A DNA stretch of 64,000 nucleotides from Streptomyces resistomycificus (GTDB lineage: Bacteria > Actinomycetota > Actinomycetes > Streptomycetales > Streptomycetaceae): contig NZ_KQ948990.1 of the NCBI RefSeq assembly GCF_001514265.1, forward strand, positions 62,001 through 126,000, in the 5' to 3' direction. The number at the start of each line of letters is the position of its first letter. Position 1 is the stretch's first letter. Shown here piece by piece: positions 40,089-49,360 of the stretch. The position numbers and the translations under genes are program-made. The notes under the pieces are model-generated. The model was not told the DNA's origin and made no database searches. It saw only the letters and a program-made list of their open reading frames with translations.

Positions 40089-41651
40089 CTACTCCGCCGT
40101 CGCCAACTCCTGCTCCTCCTCGCCCTCCTGGCGCACCGGCTCCTTCCCCGGCAGGAACAGGGCCACGACCACCGCGCCGATCACCGCGATACCCGATCCC
40201 CACAGCGCGGTGACGTGCATGGCGTGCAGGAACGCGTCGTGGGCCGGGCCGACGAGCGCCTCGCCCCGGGGGCCGAGCTTCGCGGCGACGCCGAGGGTCG
40301 CCTCGATGGACTCCCCCGCGGTGTGCCGCAGGCCTTCGGGCAGCGCGCCGAGCCTGTCCTCGATGCCGCCCCGGTACGCGGTCGACAGCACCGAGCCCAG
40401 GACGGCGATGCCCAGCGCGCCGCCGACCTGGCGGAAGGTGTTGCTGAGGGCGGAGGCGGAGCCGGCCTTCTCGCGGGGCAGGGCCTGCATGATGACGACG
40501 CTGACCGGGGTCATGATGTGCGCCATGCCGGCGCCCATGAAGAAGAAGATCACCTCGAGGATCCAGATCGGGGTGTCCGCCTCCAGCGTGGCGAACGCCG
40601 CGAGCATCGCGGCGACGACCACCAGACCGGCCGTGGTGGTGACCTTGTGGCCGAAGCGGTCGACGACCAGCCGGGCGCGTGGCGCGAAGATCATCTGGGC
40701 GGCGGCCAGCGGCAGCATCAGCAGGCCGGTCTGCAGCGGCGAGTAGCCGCGCACGCTCTGGGTGTAGAACACCGAGAAGAAGGTCACGCCCATCAGCGCG
40801 AAGAAGACGAGGGCGATGGCGGCTATCGCGGCCGAGAAGACCTTGTTCTTGAAGTAGGTGACGTCGATGGACGGGTGGTCGCTGCGCTTCTCGAACACGA
40901 CGAAGGCGGCGAGGACCAGGACACCCGCGGCGATGGTCGCCAGCACCGTGGCGTCGGTGAAGTCGGCCTTCTGGCCGCCCTTGATGATGCCGTAGACCAG
41001 CAGGACGAGACCGACGACGGACAGGACGACCCCGACGGCGTCGATCCGGCCGGGGTTCGGGTCGCGGGAGTCGGGCACCAGCCACAGCATCAGGGCGACC
41101 GCGACGATCACGATCGGCACGTTCACCAGGAAGACCGAGCCCCACCAGAAGTGGTCGAGCAGGACCCCGCCGGTGATGGGCCCGATGGCGATGGCCAGGC
41201 CCACGCCGCCGGCCCAGATCCCGATCGCCTTCGGCTGCTCCTCGCGTTCGAAGACGTTCATCAGGACGGCGAGGGTGGCGGGCATCACGAAGGCGGCGCC
41301 GAGGCCCATCACCGCGCGGAAGGTGATCAGCTCGCCGGGCGAGCCGGACGAGGCGGCGAGGGCGGAGCCGATGCCGAACACGACGAGGCCGCCGACCAGG
41401 ACCCTCTTGCGGCCGAGCCGGTCGCCGAGCAGACCCGCGCTGAACAGCAGGCCGGCGAAGACCAGGGTGTAGGAGTTGATCGCCCACTCCAGCTCGCCCT
41501 GGGTGGCGCCGAGCCCCGTCGGGGCGGGCGTCGAGATCGTCTTGATGGCGACGTTCAGGATCGAGTTGTCGAGCACCACGATCAGCAGGCTCAGCATCAG
41601 GACGCCCAGAATCGCCCAGCGGCGCCGGTGCAGCGTGGCAGAGGTAGTCAT
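40089..41651 (-). CDS. MFS drug-efflux transporter (EmrB/QacA, DHA2 family)
   Basis: This 520-residue permease with about 14 membrane helices shows the DHA2 first-helix motif [17 protein letters not shown], helix 2-3 loop [20 protein letters not shown], and motif [21 protein letters not shown]. It would export drugs or metabolites by proton antiport. It is the first gene of an operon with the TetR regulator downstream. The inverted repeat at 41673-41695, starting 22 bases upstream of its ATG, overlaps the probable promoter. The exported compound is unknown. Confidence 0.95.
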   Translation of the reverse strand: MTTSATLHRRRWAILGVLMLSLLIVVLDNSILNVAIKTISTPAPTGLGATQGELEWAINSYTLVFAGLLFSAGLLGDRLGRKRVLVGGLVVFGIGSALAASSGSPGELITFRAVMGLGAAFVMPATLAVLMNVFEREEQPKAIGIWAGGVGLAIAIGPITGGVLLDHFWWGSVFLVNVPIVIVAVALMLWLVPDSRDPNPGRIDAVGVVLSVVGLVLLVYGIIKGGQKADFTDATVLATIAAGVLVLAAFVVFEKRSDHPSIDVTYFKNKVFSAAIAAIALVFFALMGVTFFSVFYTQSVRGYSPLQTGLLMLPLAAAQMIFAPRARLVVDRFGHKVTTTAGLVVVAAMLAAFATLEADTPIWILEVIFFFMGAGMAHIMTPVSVVIMQALPREKAGSASALSNTFRQVGGALGIAVLGSVLSTAYRGGIEDRLGALPEGLRHTAGESIEATLGVAAKLGPRGEALVGPAHDAFLHAMHVTALWGSGIAVIGAVVVALFLPGKEPVRQEGEEEQELATAE

Positions 41652-41672
41652 GGGGCCGAGACTAGCTATTTA

Positions 41673-41695
41673 CGATACGAGACCGTGCCGTATCG
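41673..41695 (-). promoter_or_regulatory. Probable TetR operator before the efflux gene
   Basis: cgatacg (41673-41679) and its complement cgtatcg (41689-41695) are separated by 9 bases. The site lies 22-44 bases before the efflux start, where a repressor would block the promoter. The segment is AT-richer than its surroundings (gctatttacgatacg). The same half-site occurs at another TetR locus (63700-63715). Confidence 0.7.
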
Positions 41696-41855
41696 GAATT
41701 TGTTTACCGAGCTCTTACGCACGCGAGCCCTTGGGGTGGCTGATCGATCACACTCGCCCGGGGCACCTCTGGCCCTCCCTGGCACGAGGTGCCACCATGG
41801 AGGTGATCCGGGGACACCGTCAGGGTGCCTCGAGATGACTGAAGGAGCCGTTGCA

Positions 41856-42722
41856 ATGACGCAGCTATCGGCTGCCCACACGAAGCCCTCCGACGGCAGC
41901 AAGGCGCTGTACGGGGGCAAGGGCACGCGCCGCATCACCGTCCGCGACATCGCCGCCGCCAAGGAGCGCGGCGAGAAGTGGCCCATGCTCACCGCCTACG
42001 ACGCGATGACCGCGTCCGTCTTCGACGAGGCCGGCATCCCGGTCATGCTGGTCGGGGACTCGGCGGGCAACTGTCACCTCGGGTACGAGACCACCGTGCC
42101 CGTCACCCTCGACGAGATGACCATGCTCTCCGCCGCCGTCGTACGGGGCACCCAGCGCGCCCTCATCGTCGGCGACCTCCCCTTCGGCTCCTACCAGGAG
42201 GGTCCGGTGCAGGCGCTGCGCTCGGCGACCCGGCTGGTGAAGGAGGCCGGGGTCGGGGCCGTGAAGCTGGAGGGCGGCGAGCGCTCGCACCGGCAGATCG
42301 AGCTGCTGGTGGAGTCCGGGATCCCGGTGATGGCCCACATCGGCCTCACCCCGCAGTCCGTCAACGCCATGGGCTACCGCGTCCAGGGGCGGGGCGAGGA
42401 GGCCGCGCAGCAGCTGCTGCGGGACGCCAAGGCCGTGCAGGACGCCGGGGCGTTCGCGGTGGTGCTGGAGCTGGTTCCGGCGGAGCTGGCGGCCGAGGTG
42501 ACGCGCGTGCTGCACATCCCCACGGTCGGGATCGGGGCCGGTGCCGAGACGGACGCGCAGGTGCTGGTGTGGACGGACATGCTGGGGCTGACCGGCGGCC
42601 GCGTCCCGAAGTTCGTGAAGCAGTACGCCGATCTGCGTGAGGTCATGGGCAACGCGGCGAAGGCGTTCGCGGAGGACGTCGTGGGCGGGACGTTCCCGCT
42701 GGAGGAGCACAGCGTTCACTGA
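41856..42722 (+). CDS. panB: Ketopantoate hydroxymethyltransferase PanB
   Basis: This 288-residue cytoplasmic enzyme makes ketopantoate from 2-ketoisovalerate and methylene-THF, the first step of pantothenate synthesis. Family segments are WPMLTAYDAMTASVFDEAGI, MLVGDSAGNCHLGYETTVPV (metal Asp), VGDLPFGSYQEGPVQAL, AVKLEGGE, VMAHIGLTPQSVNAMGYRVQ and VPAELAAEVTRVLHIPTVGI. GAAGGAG lies 9 bases before ATG 41856. An in-frame ATG at 41835 is possible. It overlaps the stop of a 13-codon ORF (41798-41838). The gene is single and divergent from the efflux operon. Confidence 0.96.
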   Translation: MTQLSAAHTKPSDGSKALYGGKGTRRITVRDIAAAKERGEKWPMLTAYDAMTASVFDEAGIPVMLVGDSAGNCHLGYETTVPVTLDEMTMLSAAVVRGTQRALIVGDLPFGSYQEGPVQALRSATRLVKEAGVGAVKLEGGERSHRQIELLVESGIPVMAHIGLTPQSVNAMGYRVQGRGEEAAQQLLRDAKAVQDAGAFAVVLELVPAELAAEVTRVLHIPTVGIGAGAETDAQVLVWTDMLGLTGGRVPKFVKQYADLREVMGNAAKAFAEDVVGGTFPLEEHSVH

Positions 42723-43117
42723 GCCGAACCGAGCCATTGCGGCACCATGGCGGCCCGCCGATCTTCCCCCGTCGGCGGGCTGCTGCCGCGTTCGGGCTCC
42801 GGCCGTCCCTGGGGGCTCCGCCCCCAGACCCCCGGCCTGTGCCCACCCACCACCCGACTCGGTCGGTCGAGAGGTGCGCCGTCGACCGGGGAGGTCTGAG
42901 GACGGAGCCCCAGCGGCGCCCGCACCCGCTGCCGGGGGGCCGGAGGCGACCGTCGGCACCTGTCGGGGGTCTGCAGGCGACCCCCGGGCCGCTGGCCGGG
43001 GCCCGGAGGCGACCGTCGGCACCTGTCGGGGGTCTGTAGGCGGGCCGTCGGTCGCTCTCGGTGGTCTGTCGGTCGTTTGTCGGTGGTCTGTCGGTCGGGC
43101 CTGACAGCGTCATCGGC
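42723..43117. other. 395-base repeat-rich gap between panB and the ABC exporter
   Basis: It contains the hairpin ctgggggctccgcccccag (42809-42827), likely the panB terminator. A perfect 33-base direct repeat starting cggaggcgaccgtcgg lies at 42941-42973 and 43004-43036. A run of gtcggtcg/gtcggtggtctg words follows up to about 43100. I see no real gene. The exporter promoter must lie near 43040-43110, inside the repeat-rich part. Confidence 0.7.
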
Positions 43118-44143
43118 ATGACGCGAATCGACGACAACCCCAGTGGCGCACGCAGCGCCGTGACCGTACGGGGGCTGGTCAAGCACTACGGCGAGACCAA
43201 GGCACTGGACGGGGTCGACCTGGAGGTACGGGAGGGCACCGTGATGGGCGTCCTCGGCCCGAACGGCGCCGGCAAGACGACCCTCGTGCGGATCCTGTCC
43301 ACCCTGATCCAGCCCGACGCCGGCCAGGCGACCGTCGCCGGCTACGACGTCGTACGGCAGCCGCGGCAGCTGCGCCGGGTCATCGGACTGACCGGGCAGT
43401 ACGCCTCCGTGGACGAGAAGCTCCCCGGCTGGGAGAACCTCTACATGATCGGCCGCCTCCTCGACCTGCCCCGCAAGGAGGCCCGCGCCCGGGCCGACGA
43501 ACTGCTGGAGCGGTTCTCGCTCACCGAGGCGGCCAGGCGGCCGGCGGCGACGTACTCGGGCGGCATGCGGCGGCGCCTCGACCTGGCCGCGTCGATGATC
43601 GGCCGCCCGGCCGTGCTCTACCTCGACGAACCCACCACCGGCCTCGACCCGCGCACCCGCAACGAGGTGTGGGACGAGGTCAAGCGGATGGTCGGCGACG
43701 GCGTCACCGTCCTGCTCACCACCCAGTACATGGAGGAGGCCGAGCAGCTCGCCGGCGAGCTCACGGTCGTCGACCGCGGCAAGGTCATCGCGAACGGCGC
43801 CATCGAGGAGCTCAAGGCGAAGGTCGGCGGCCGCACCCTGCGCATCCGTCCGCTCGACCCGCTGCAACTGCGCCCGCTCGCCACCCACTTGGACGAGCTG
43901 GGCCTCACCGGACTCGCGGCCACCTCGGTGGACGCCGAGCGCGGTGCCGTGCTGATCCCGATCCTCAGCGACGAACAGCTGACCGCGGTGGTCGGCGCGG
44001 TCACCGCGCGCGGCATCACGCTCTCCTCGATCACCACCGAACTGCCCAGCCTCGACGAGGTGTTCCTGTCCCTCACCGGCCACCGTGCCAGTGCCCCGCA
44101 GGACGCCGTACCCGCCGACGACCGTCAGGAGGTCACCGTATGA
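43118..44143 (+). CDS. ABC transporter ATP-binding protein (DrrA type)
   Basis: This 341-residue ATPase of the daunorubicin-resistance group has Walker A VLGPNGAGKTTLVRILST, signature YSGGMRRRLDLAASM, Walker B VLYLDEPTTGLDPRT and the H-loop TTQYMEEAEQL. The DrrA-specific C-terminal domain follows (GRTLRIRPLDPLQL to LSLTGHRA). It powers the ABC-2 permease encoded by the next gene, whose ATG overlaps its stop (ATGA). It would export a drug or lipid. ATG 43118 was chosen because the ATPase fold begins about 15 residues later. No strong ribosome site is seen. Confidence 0.95.
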   Translation: MTRIDDNPSGARSAVTVRGLVKHYGETKALDGVDLEVREGTVMGVLGPNGAGKTTLVRILSTLIQPDAGQATVAGYDVVRQPRQLRRVIGLTGQYASVDEKLPGWENLYMIGRLLDLPRKEARARADELLERFSLTEAARRPAATYSGGMRRRLDLAASMIGRPAVLYLDEPTTGLDPRTRNEVWDEVKRMVGDGVTVLLTTQYMEEAEQLAGELTVVDRGKVIANGAIEELKAKVGGRTLRIRPLDPLQLRPLATHLDELGLTGLAATSVDAERGAVLIPILSDEQLTAVVGAVTARGITLSSITTELPSLDEVFLSLTGHRASAPQDAVPADDRQEVTV

Positions 44144-44961
44144 GTGCCGCCACCGCGACCATCACCGACCTCAAGGGGGACGGCCGTATCCCGCTGCGCG
44201 GCCATCTGCGCCACACCGGCGCACTGATCCGCCGCAACCTGCTGTGGATCCGGCAGGACCCGGAGTCGATGTTCGACGCCGTCCTGTTCCCGGTCGTCTT
44301 CACGCTGCTGTTCGTCTACGTCTTCGGCGGCTCCATCGGCCAGTCGCTCGGCGGTGGGCAGGAGGCGTACGTGCAGTACGTCGTGCCCGGTCTGATGGCG
44401 ATGATGGGCATGAACATGGCCCAGGGGGTGGGGACCGGCTTCAACCAGGACTTCAACACCGGTGTCATGGACCGTTTCCGGTCCCTGCCGATCGGGCGCG
44501 GCTCGGTGCTGTTCGCCAAGATCGCGGTGGAGCTGGCGCGGATGCTGTTCGCCACCGTGGTGCTGATGATCGTCGGCGTGCTCGTCGGCTTCGACATCAC
44601 CAACTGGGCGGGCCTGCTCGCCTCCGTCGGGCTGTCCGCGGTCTTCGGCACAGCCCTGATGTGGATCTTCCTCACCCTCGGCGTGGTGATGAAGAACGCG
44701 CAGTCCGTGCAGGCGATGGGCTTCCTGGTGCTGATGCCGCTGCAGTTCGGCTCGTCGATCTTCGCTCCGACCGCCTCGATGCCGGGCTGGCTGCAGAACT
44801 TCACCGACTACAACCCGCTGTCCTCGCTCGCGGACGCCGCGCGCGGGCTGATGGTGGGCGGGCCGGCCGCACACGACGTCTGGGTGACCCTCGGCTGGTC
44901 GGTGGCACTGACGGCGGTCATGGCGCCGGTCGCGATCCACAAGTTCCGTACCAAGGCCTGA
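44140..44961 (+). CDS. ABC-2 type exporter permease (DrrB type)
   Basis: This 273-residue permease has a cytoplasmic N-terminus (GHLRHTGALIRRNLLWIRQD) and six membrane helices, including VLFPVVFTLLFVYVFGGSIG and ARMLFATVVLMIVGVLVGFD. The closing segment PLSSLADAARGLMVGGPAAH is typical of DrrB-like proteins. It is translationally coupled to the ATPase gene (4-base overlap) and preceded by AGGAGG. Together they form an exporter. No regulator is encoded with them. The AfsR-like gene downstream is convergent. Confidence 0.94.
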   Translation: MSAATATITDLKGDGRIPLRGHLRHTGALIRRNLLWIRQDPESMFDAVLFPVVFTLLFVYVFGGSIGQSLGGGQEAYVQYVVPGLMAMMGMNMAQGVGTGFNQDFNTGVMDRFRSLPIGRGSVLFAKIAVELARMLFATVVLMIVGVLVGFDITNWAGLLASVGLSAVFGTALMWIFLTLGVVMKNAQSVQAMGFLVLMPLQFGSSIFAPTASMPGWLQNFTDYNPLSSLADAARGLMVGGPAAHDVWVTLGWSVALTAVMAPVAIHKFRTKA

Positions 44962-44989
44962 CCGGTCGGGCGTGCGCGGCCGGGGCGCG

Positions 44990-47900
44990 TCAGACCAGGG
45001 CGGTGGCCTCCTCGGGGGAGAGGCCACCGCCCTCGGCGTACGCCGTCTCGTACGCCGTGTCGCAGAGCACGGCCCGAATCCTCTCCTCCGCCACACGCCC
45101 GACCTCCCGCTCCACGGCCGACATGACGTGGCCGGCCGGCAGCAGGGCCGAGGCGGCGCCCAGGCAGCGGGCGGCGTCAGGGGCGCGGCGACCGCCGTCG
45201 ACGCCGGCGAGGGCCGTCGCGGCGGTGACCAGGTAGGCGGAGCGCATGTGCGGGGCGAGGGCCTGGGACAGCGGGTCGCCGGCGTGCTCCAGCGCCCGCC
45301 GGGTCTTGGCCAGGGATTCCTCGTAGTGCCCGTCCACGGCGTCCAGCCATGCCTCGGCGCCCAGGATGAAGGCGTCGAAGACGACGAAGTGGGCGATTCC
45401 GAACTCCTCGCGCAGCAGCCTGAGCTGCTCGCGCGCCTCGGCGATCCGGCCGGTGATGCCGAGTCGGCCCGCGAGGAAGAGCCGGGCCGCGGGCATCGCC
45501 TGGTTGCCGGAGCCCTCCTTGCTGTCGATGACCTCGCGCAGCAGGCGCTCGCCGCGCTCGGCCTCACCCGAGTCAAGGAGCACGCTGCCGAGACGGGCGC
45601 CGAGCACCGCGGTCTGGGCGCGGGCGCCGAGGCGCTCGGCCTGGGCGATCGCCTCCTCGTAGTCGGCCGCGGCACGCAGGTACTCGCCCCGGCGTTCATG
45701 GGCCTCACCGCGGGCGGAGAGCGCCTCGGCGGTGCCCCACAGGTCGCCGAGCCGCCGGTAGATCTCCAGTGACTCGTCGGCGTCGCGGACCGCGTCGCCC
45801 GCCCAGTCGGCGCGGTTGGCGAGCAGGTTGGCGCGCATCTGCAGGCCGGCGGCGAGCTCCCACTCCAGGCCGGGAGCCTCGCGGCAGGTGCGGACGGTGG
45901 CGGCGATCAGCTCGCGCAGCCGGTCCATGTCCCCGGAGAGCATGACCGCGTAGAGCGAGAGGATGCCGGGGCTGCGGCAGGTCTGCGGCATGCCGGGCCG
46001 GTAGGTCCGGGCGATCACGCGCAGCTTCTCCTGCGCCTGCGGGGTCTGCCAGGCGTCCAGCTCCGTGTCCATGCAGGCGAGATGGACGAGGTGGACACCG
46101 CGCCGGGCCTCCGCGAGGACCTCGCCGGTCCACGGCAGCGGCACGTCGACGCAGCGCTCCCACACGGGGGCCGCGGGGGGCGCGGACGATGCGAAGGGGT
46201 CGGGGCCGAGGGCCTGGGCCTGGCGTGACCAGTTGCGGGCCACCAGCCGCTGGTCGCGCACCTGCCAGTACCAGGCCATCGACAGCACCAGGCAGATCGT
46301 CTCCTGCTCGTCGCCCGCCGCGACGGCCCGCTGCAGGGCGGCCCGGATGTTCTCGCCCTCGCGCTCGAACCGCTCGATCGCGGCGAGTTGGCCGGGGCCG
46401 CGCAGCAACGGGTCGGTGGTGCGGGCGAGTTCGCGGTAGTACGTCAGGTGCGCGCGCTCGGCCGGCTCGCGCGCGCCCGTCTCGTCGAGTCGCTCGCCCG
46501 CGTACTCGGCCACGGTCTCCAGAAGCCGGTATCGCATCCCGCCGTCCGCGCCCGAGGGAGCTGCGACCACGAGGGACTTGTCGACGAGCGAGCCGAGCGC
46601 GTCGAAGGCGGCGGGGCCGCAGACGGCCTCGGCGGCGGCGAGGTCGCAGCCGCCGGCGAAGACGGACAGCCGGCGCAGGACGTCCCGTTCGTCCGCGTCG
46701 AGCAGTTCCCAGGACCAGTCGACGACGGCACGCAGGGTCTGCTGACGGGGCAGCACGGTACGACTGCCGGAGGTGAGCAACCGGAAGCGGTCGTCGAGCC
46801 GGTCGGCGATCTGGCGTGCGGTCAGCATGCGCAGCCGGGCCGCCGCGAGCTCGATGGCCAGGGGCAGTCCGTCCAGACGCCGGCAGATCTCCGCACAGGC
46901 CTCCGGATCCTCCTCCGTACGGAAGCCGGGGCGGGCCGCCGCACCCCGCTCGGCGAGCAGCCGCAGCGCGACGGGCTCCGGCAACGGCTCCACGGGCCGC
47001 AGCAACTCCCCTGGCACGCCGAGGGGTTCACGGCTGGTGGCCAGTACCGTCAGGCCCGGACAGCGCTCCAGCAGCGCCTCCACCAGCCGGGCGGCGGCCT
47101 CGACGACGTGCTCGCAGTTGTCGAGGATCAGCAGCATCCGGCGGCGGCCGCAGTGCTCGGTGAGCCGCTCGACGGGGTCGTCGTGCCGCTCTCCCCCGGC
47201 CCGCATCGCCTCGGCGCCGGCCCCGTACAGCACGGTCTCGCGGGCGCCTACGGCGGTCAGTACGGCCTCCGGCACCGCCTCCGGCGCGTCGACCGGCGCG
47301 AGTTCGGCCAGCCACACGCCGTCCCGCGCCACGTCCCGCACGACCTCCGCGGCCTCCTGCGACAGCCGCGTCTTGCCCGCCCCGCCGGGCCCGAGCAGCG
47401 TGACGAGCCGGGCCGCGCCGAGGTCCCCCCGGATGGCCTCGATATCGGCCTCCCGACCGACGAAGGAGGTGAGACGGGCACGGAGGTTGGTCGGAGGGCC
47501 GGCGGCGGCGACAGCGGCGGCGGTGGCGGTGGCGGGGCCCGTGGCGGGACGGTCCGACGGGTGCGGGCCCGTGGCGGGACGGTCCGAGGGGTGCGGGGCC
47601 GTGGCGTGGGTGGCGGCCGGGCGTCGGTGGGCGTCCTGGTCGCGGGGGCTCGGCGCCGGGGCGAAGGCGTTGTCGGCGGCGGGGCGCGGCGGGGGACGGA
47701 ACGCGTCCTGGCCGGGAGTACCCGGCCTCGTGCCGAAGGCGCCGTCGCCGACCGCTCCGGGCCCGCCGCGCGTCCCCGGCCGGAGCAACTCACCGTGCAG
47801 TTGCCGCAGTTCGGGGCCCGGGTCCGCGCCGAGTCGGTCGGCCAGCAGGCGGCGTACGTCCTCGTAGGCGGCGAGCGCCTCCGCGGCGCGGCCCGCGTCG

Positions 47901-48505
47901 CGCAGGGCGCGCAGGCGCAGGGACTGGAGGGGCTCGTCGAGGGGGTGGGTGTCACACAGGGCGGTCAGTTCGGGCAGGGAGCGTTCGGCGTGGCCCAGGG
48001 CGAGGGCGGCGGTGTGGCGGGCGCGCAGCGCGTCCAGGTGCCGGGCCTGCAGTCGGGCCGCCTCGGCGGTGCGGTCGGGCAGGTCGGCGAGGACGGGCCC
48101 GCGCCACAGGTCGAGGGCGTCATCGAGGACGACGGCCGCCTTCGCGGGGTCGTCGTCGGCCAGCGCGCGGGTGCCCTCGCCGGCCAGCCGCTCGAAACGG
48201 TGCAGGTCGATGTCGTCGGGCGGGGCGGCGAGGCGGTATCCGCCGTCCACCGAGGCGACCGCGTCCGCGCCGAGCGCCCGGCGCAGTCGGCCGACCAGCG
48301 CCTGCAGCGCGCCCGTCGCGTCGGCGGGCGGGTCACCGTCGCCCCACACCTCGTCGACCAGCAGCCCCGCCGGGACCGCCCGCCCGGCCCGCAGCGCCAG
48401 CACGGTCAGCAGGGCACGCAGCCGCGCCCCGCCCACGGGGACGAGCGTGCCGTCGGGGCGGAGGGCCTGGGTGGTGCCGAGGATGCGGTAGCGCACGGGG
48501 TCCAT
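44990..48505 (-). CDS. AfsR/SARP-like regulator with NB-ARC and TPR-like region
   Basis: This 1171-residue regulator has several parts. Residues 1-95 form an OmpR-like winged helix (RYRILGTTQALRPDGT, PPADATGALQALVGRLRRAL). Residues 95-240 form the bacterial transcriptional activation (BTAD) domain. A Pro/Ala/His-rich linker precedes an NTPase of the STAND/NB-ARC type (P-loop LLGPGGAGKTRLSQ near 370; Walker B RRMLLILDNCEHV; DGLPLAIELAAARLR). Residues 780-1170 form a helical TPR-like array. AfsR-type proteins activate secondary metabolism after phosphorylation or ATP binding. No biosynthetic cluster is adjacent, so it may act globally. It is convergent with the ABC exporter. Confidence 0.93.
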   Translation of the reverse strand: MDPVRYRILGTTQALRPDGTLVPVGGARLRALLTVLALRAGRAVPAGLLVDEVWGDGDPPADATGALQALVGRLRRALGADAVASVDGGYRLAAPPDDIDLHRFERLAGEGTRALADDDPAKAAVVLDDALDLWRGPVLADLPDRTAEAARLQARHLDALRARHTAALALGHAERSLPELTALCDTHPLDEPLQSLRLRALRDAGRAAEALAAYEDVRRLLADRLGADPGPELRQLHGELLRPGTRGGPGAVGDGAFGTRPGTPGQDAFRPPPRPAADNAFAPAPSPRDQDAHRRPAATHATAPHPSDRPATGPHPSDRPATGPATATAAAVAAAGPPTNLRARLTSFVGREADIEAIRGDLGAARLVTLLGPGGAGKTRLSQEAAEVVRDVARDGVWLAELAPVDAPEAVPEAVLTAVGARETVLYGAGAEAMRAGGERHDDPVERLTEHCGRRRMLLILDNCEHVVEAAARLVEALLERCPGLTVLATSREPLGVPGELLRPVEPLPEPVALRLLAERGAAARPGFRTEEDPEACAEICRRLDGLPLAIELAAARLRMLTARQIADRLDDRFRLLTSGSRTVLPRQQTLRAVVDWSWELLDADERDVLRRLSVFAGGCDLAAAEAVCGPAAFDALGSLVDKSLVVAAPSGADGGMRYRLLETVAEYAGERLDETGAREPAERAHLTYYRELARTTDPLLRGPGQLAAIERFEREGENIRAALQRAVAAGDEQETICLVLSMAWYWQVRDQRLVARNWSRQAQALGPDPFASSAPPAAPVWERCVDVPLPWTGEVLAEARRGVHLVHLACMDTELDAWQTPQAQEKLRVIARTYRPGMPQTCRSPGILSLYAVMLSGDMDRLRELIAATVRTCREAPGLEWELAAGLQMRANLLANRADWAGDAVRDADESLEIYRRLGDLWGTAEALSARGEAHERRGEYLRAAADYEEAIAQAERLGARAQTAVLGARLGSVLLDSGEAERGERLLREVIDSKEGSGNQAMPAARLFLAGRLGITGRIAEAREQLRLLREEFGIAHFVVFDAFILGAEAWLDAVDGHYEESLAKTRRALEHAGDPLSQALAPHMRSAYLVTAATALAGVDGGRRAPDAARCLGAASALLPAGHVMSAVEREVGRVAEERIRAVLCDTAYETAYAEGGGLSPEEATALV

Positions 48506-48540
48506 TGTCTCCGGTGCCGTCGGGACCGGTCACGGGGCTT

Positions 48541-49233
48541 TTACGGCGTGCCGGGAAGGGGCCGCGCCGTACTCAGCGTCCCAGCAGGGCCGCCTTCGCG
48601 TCCGCCCCGGTCCCCTCGGTCTCTGCGCCGGTAGGCACGTCGTGCGGGATGCCGCTCGCCTCGCGGGACGGTGTACGACAGCCGGGAGTCCGTGGCCGGG
48701 ACGTCGAGGGTGACGACGGCACCCGCCCCGGAGCGCTTTCGGGGGCCGCCGAACCACTTGGGGCACGCGTCCACCGACCGCAGCCACCGCTCCCCCGGCA
48801 CCGGCTGCCACGTGCCGCTGCCGGGCTCCGGCTCGGCGAACGCCTGGGTGACCACCTGGATCGCCCGCACCCGCCCCCGCACCTCGGGGAGTTCGGCGCT
48901 TTGGTGGGTCTCGACCGTGAGGAGGCCGACCGAGCGGATCGGGTCCCCTCGACGCGCCTCGCCGCGTTCCTCGCCGGCCCGGCGGCCGACAGGGTGCTGG
49001 TGCAGGGCGACCACCAGGCCCGTCTCGTCGCGCACGACCCGCACCGCGCCGTCCTCGCCCCGCACCTCCTCCGGCGGGCCGACGATCTTGCTGAGCTGGT
49101 CGTGCCAGCCGCCGCCCAGCACGTCGTCGGCGTCGCTGAGCAGCAGCGGCCAGCCGACCTCGTCCCCCAACGCGAACGGCGCGCCGCAGCACTCCATCTG
49201 CCAGTCCGCGTAGAAGACGTGCCACAGCCCCAT
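48541..49233 (-). CDS. DUF6578-like hypothetical protein, possibly frameshifted near its end
   Basis: This 230-residue frame opens MGLWHVFYADWQMECCGAPF, followed by DEVGWPLLL, as in the Streptomyces DUF6578 group. The frame is coherent through VVTLDVPATDSRLSYTVP. It then turns Arg/Gly-rich (HPARRAYRRRDRGDRGGREG), while the next frame reads naturally from the same point (REASGIPHDVPTGAETEGT) to a stop at 48573. Loss of one C near 48666 would join the two. The real C-terminus is therefore uncertain. The start is set by GGAGG 9 bases upstream of ATG 49233. Function is unknown. Confidence 0.65.
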   Translation of the reverse strand: MGLWHVFYADWQMECCGAPFALGDEVGWPLLLSDADDVLGGGWHDQLSKIVGPPEEVRGEDGAVRVVRDETGLVVALHQHPVGRRAGEERGEARRGDPIRSVGLLTVETHQSAELPEVRGRVRAIQVVTQAFAEPEPGSGTWQPVPGERWLRSVDACPKWFGGPRKRSGAGAVVTLDVPATDSRLSYTVPRGERHPARRAYRRRDRGDRGGREGGPAGTLSTARPLPGTP

Positions 49234-49360
49234 GCCCCCAGCCTCCCCGGAACCAAGGCGGGACCGCGAGACGTTTTCCGCGTACGCCCGGTACGGTCGG
49301 GCAGTCGCACCACGCGCACACGAGTGAAGGCACACGAGTGAAGAGTGACCAGGGAGCCCC

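Noticed and set aside
41652..41855. Possible riboswitch before panB.
   Set aside because: Only local repeats of gaggtg/gcacc are seen; no conserved riboswitch core could be recognised.
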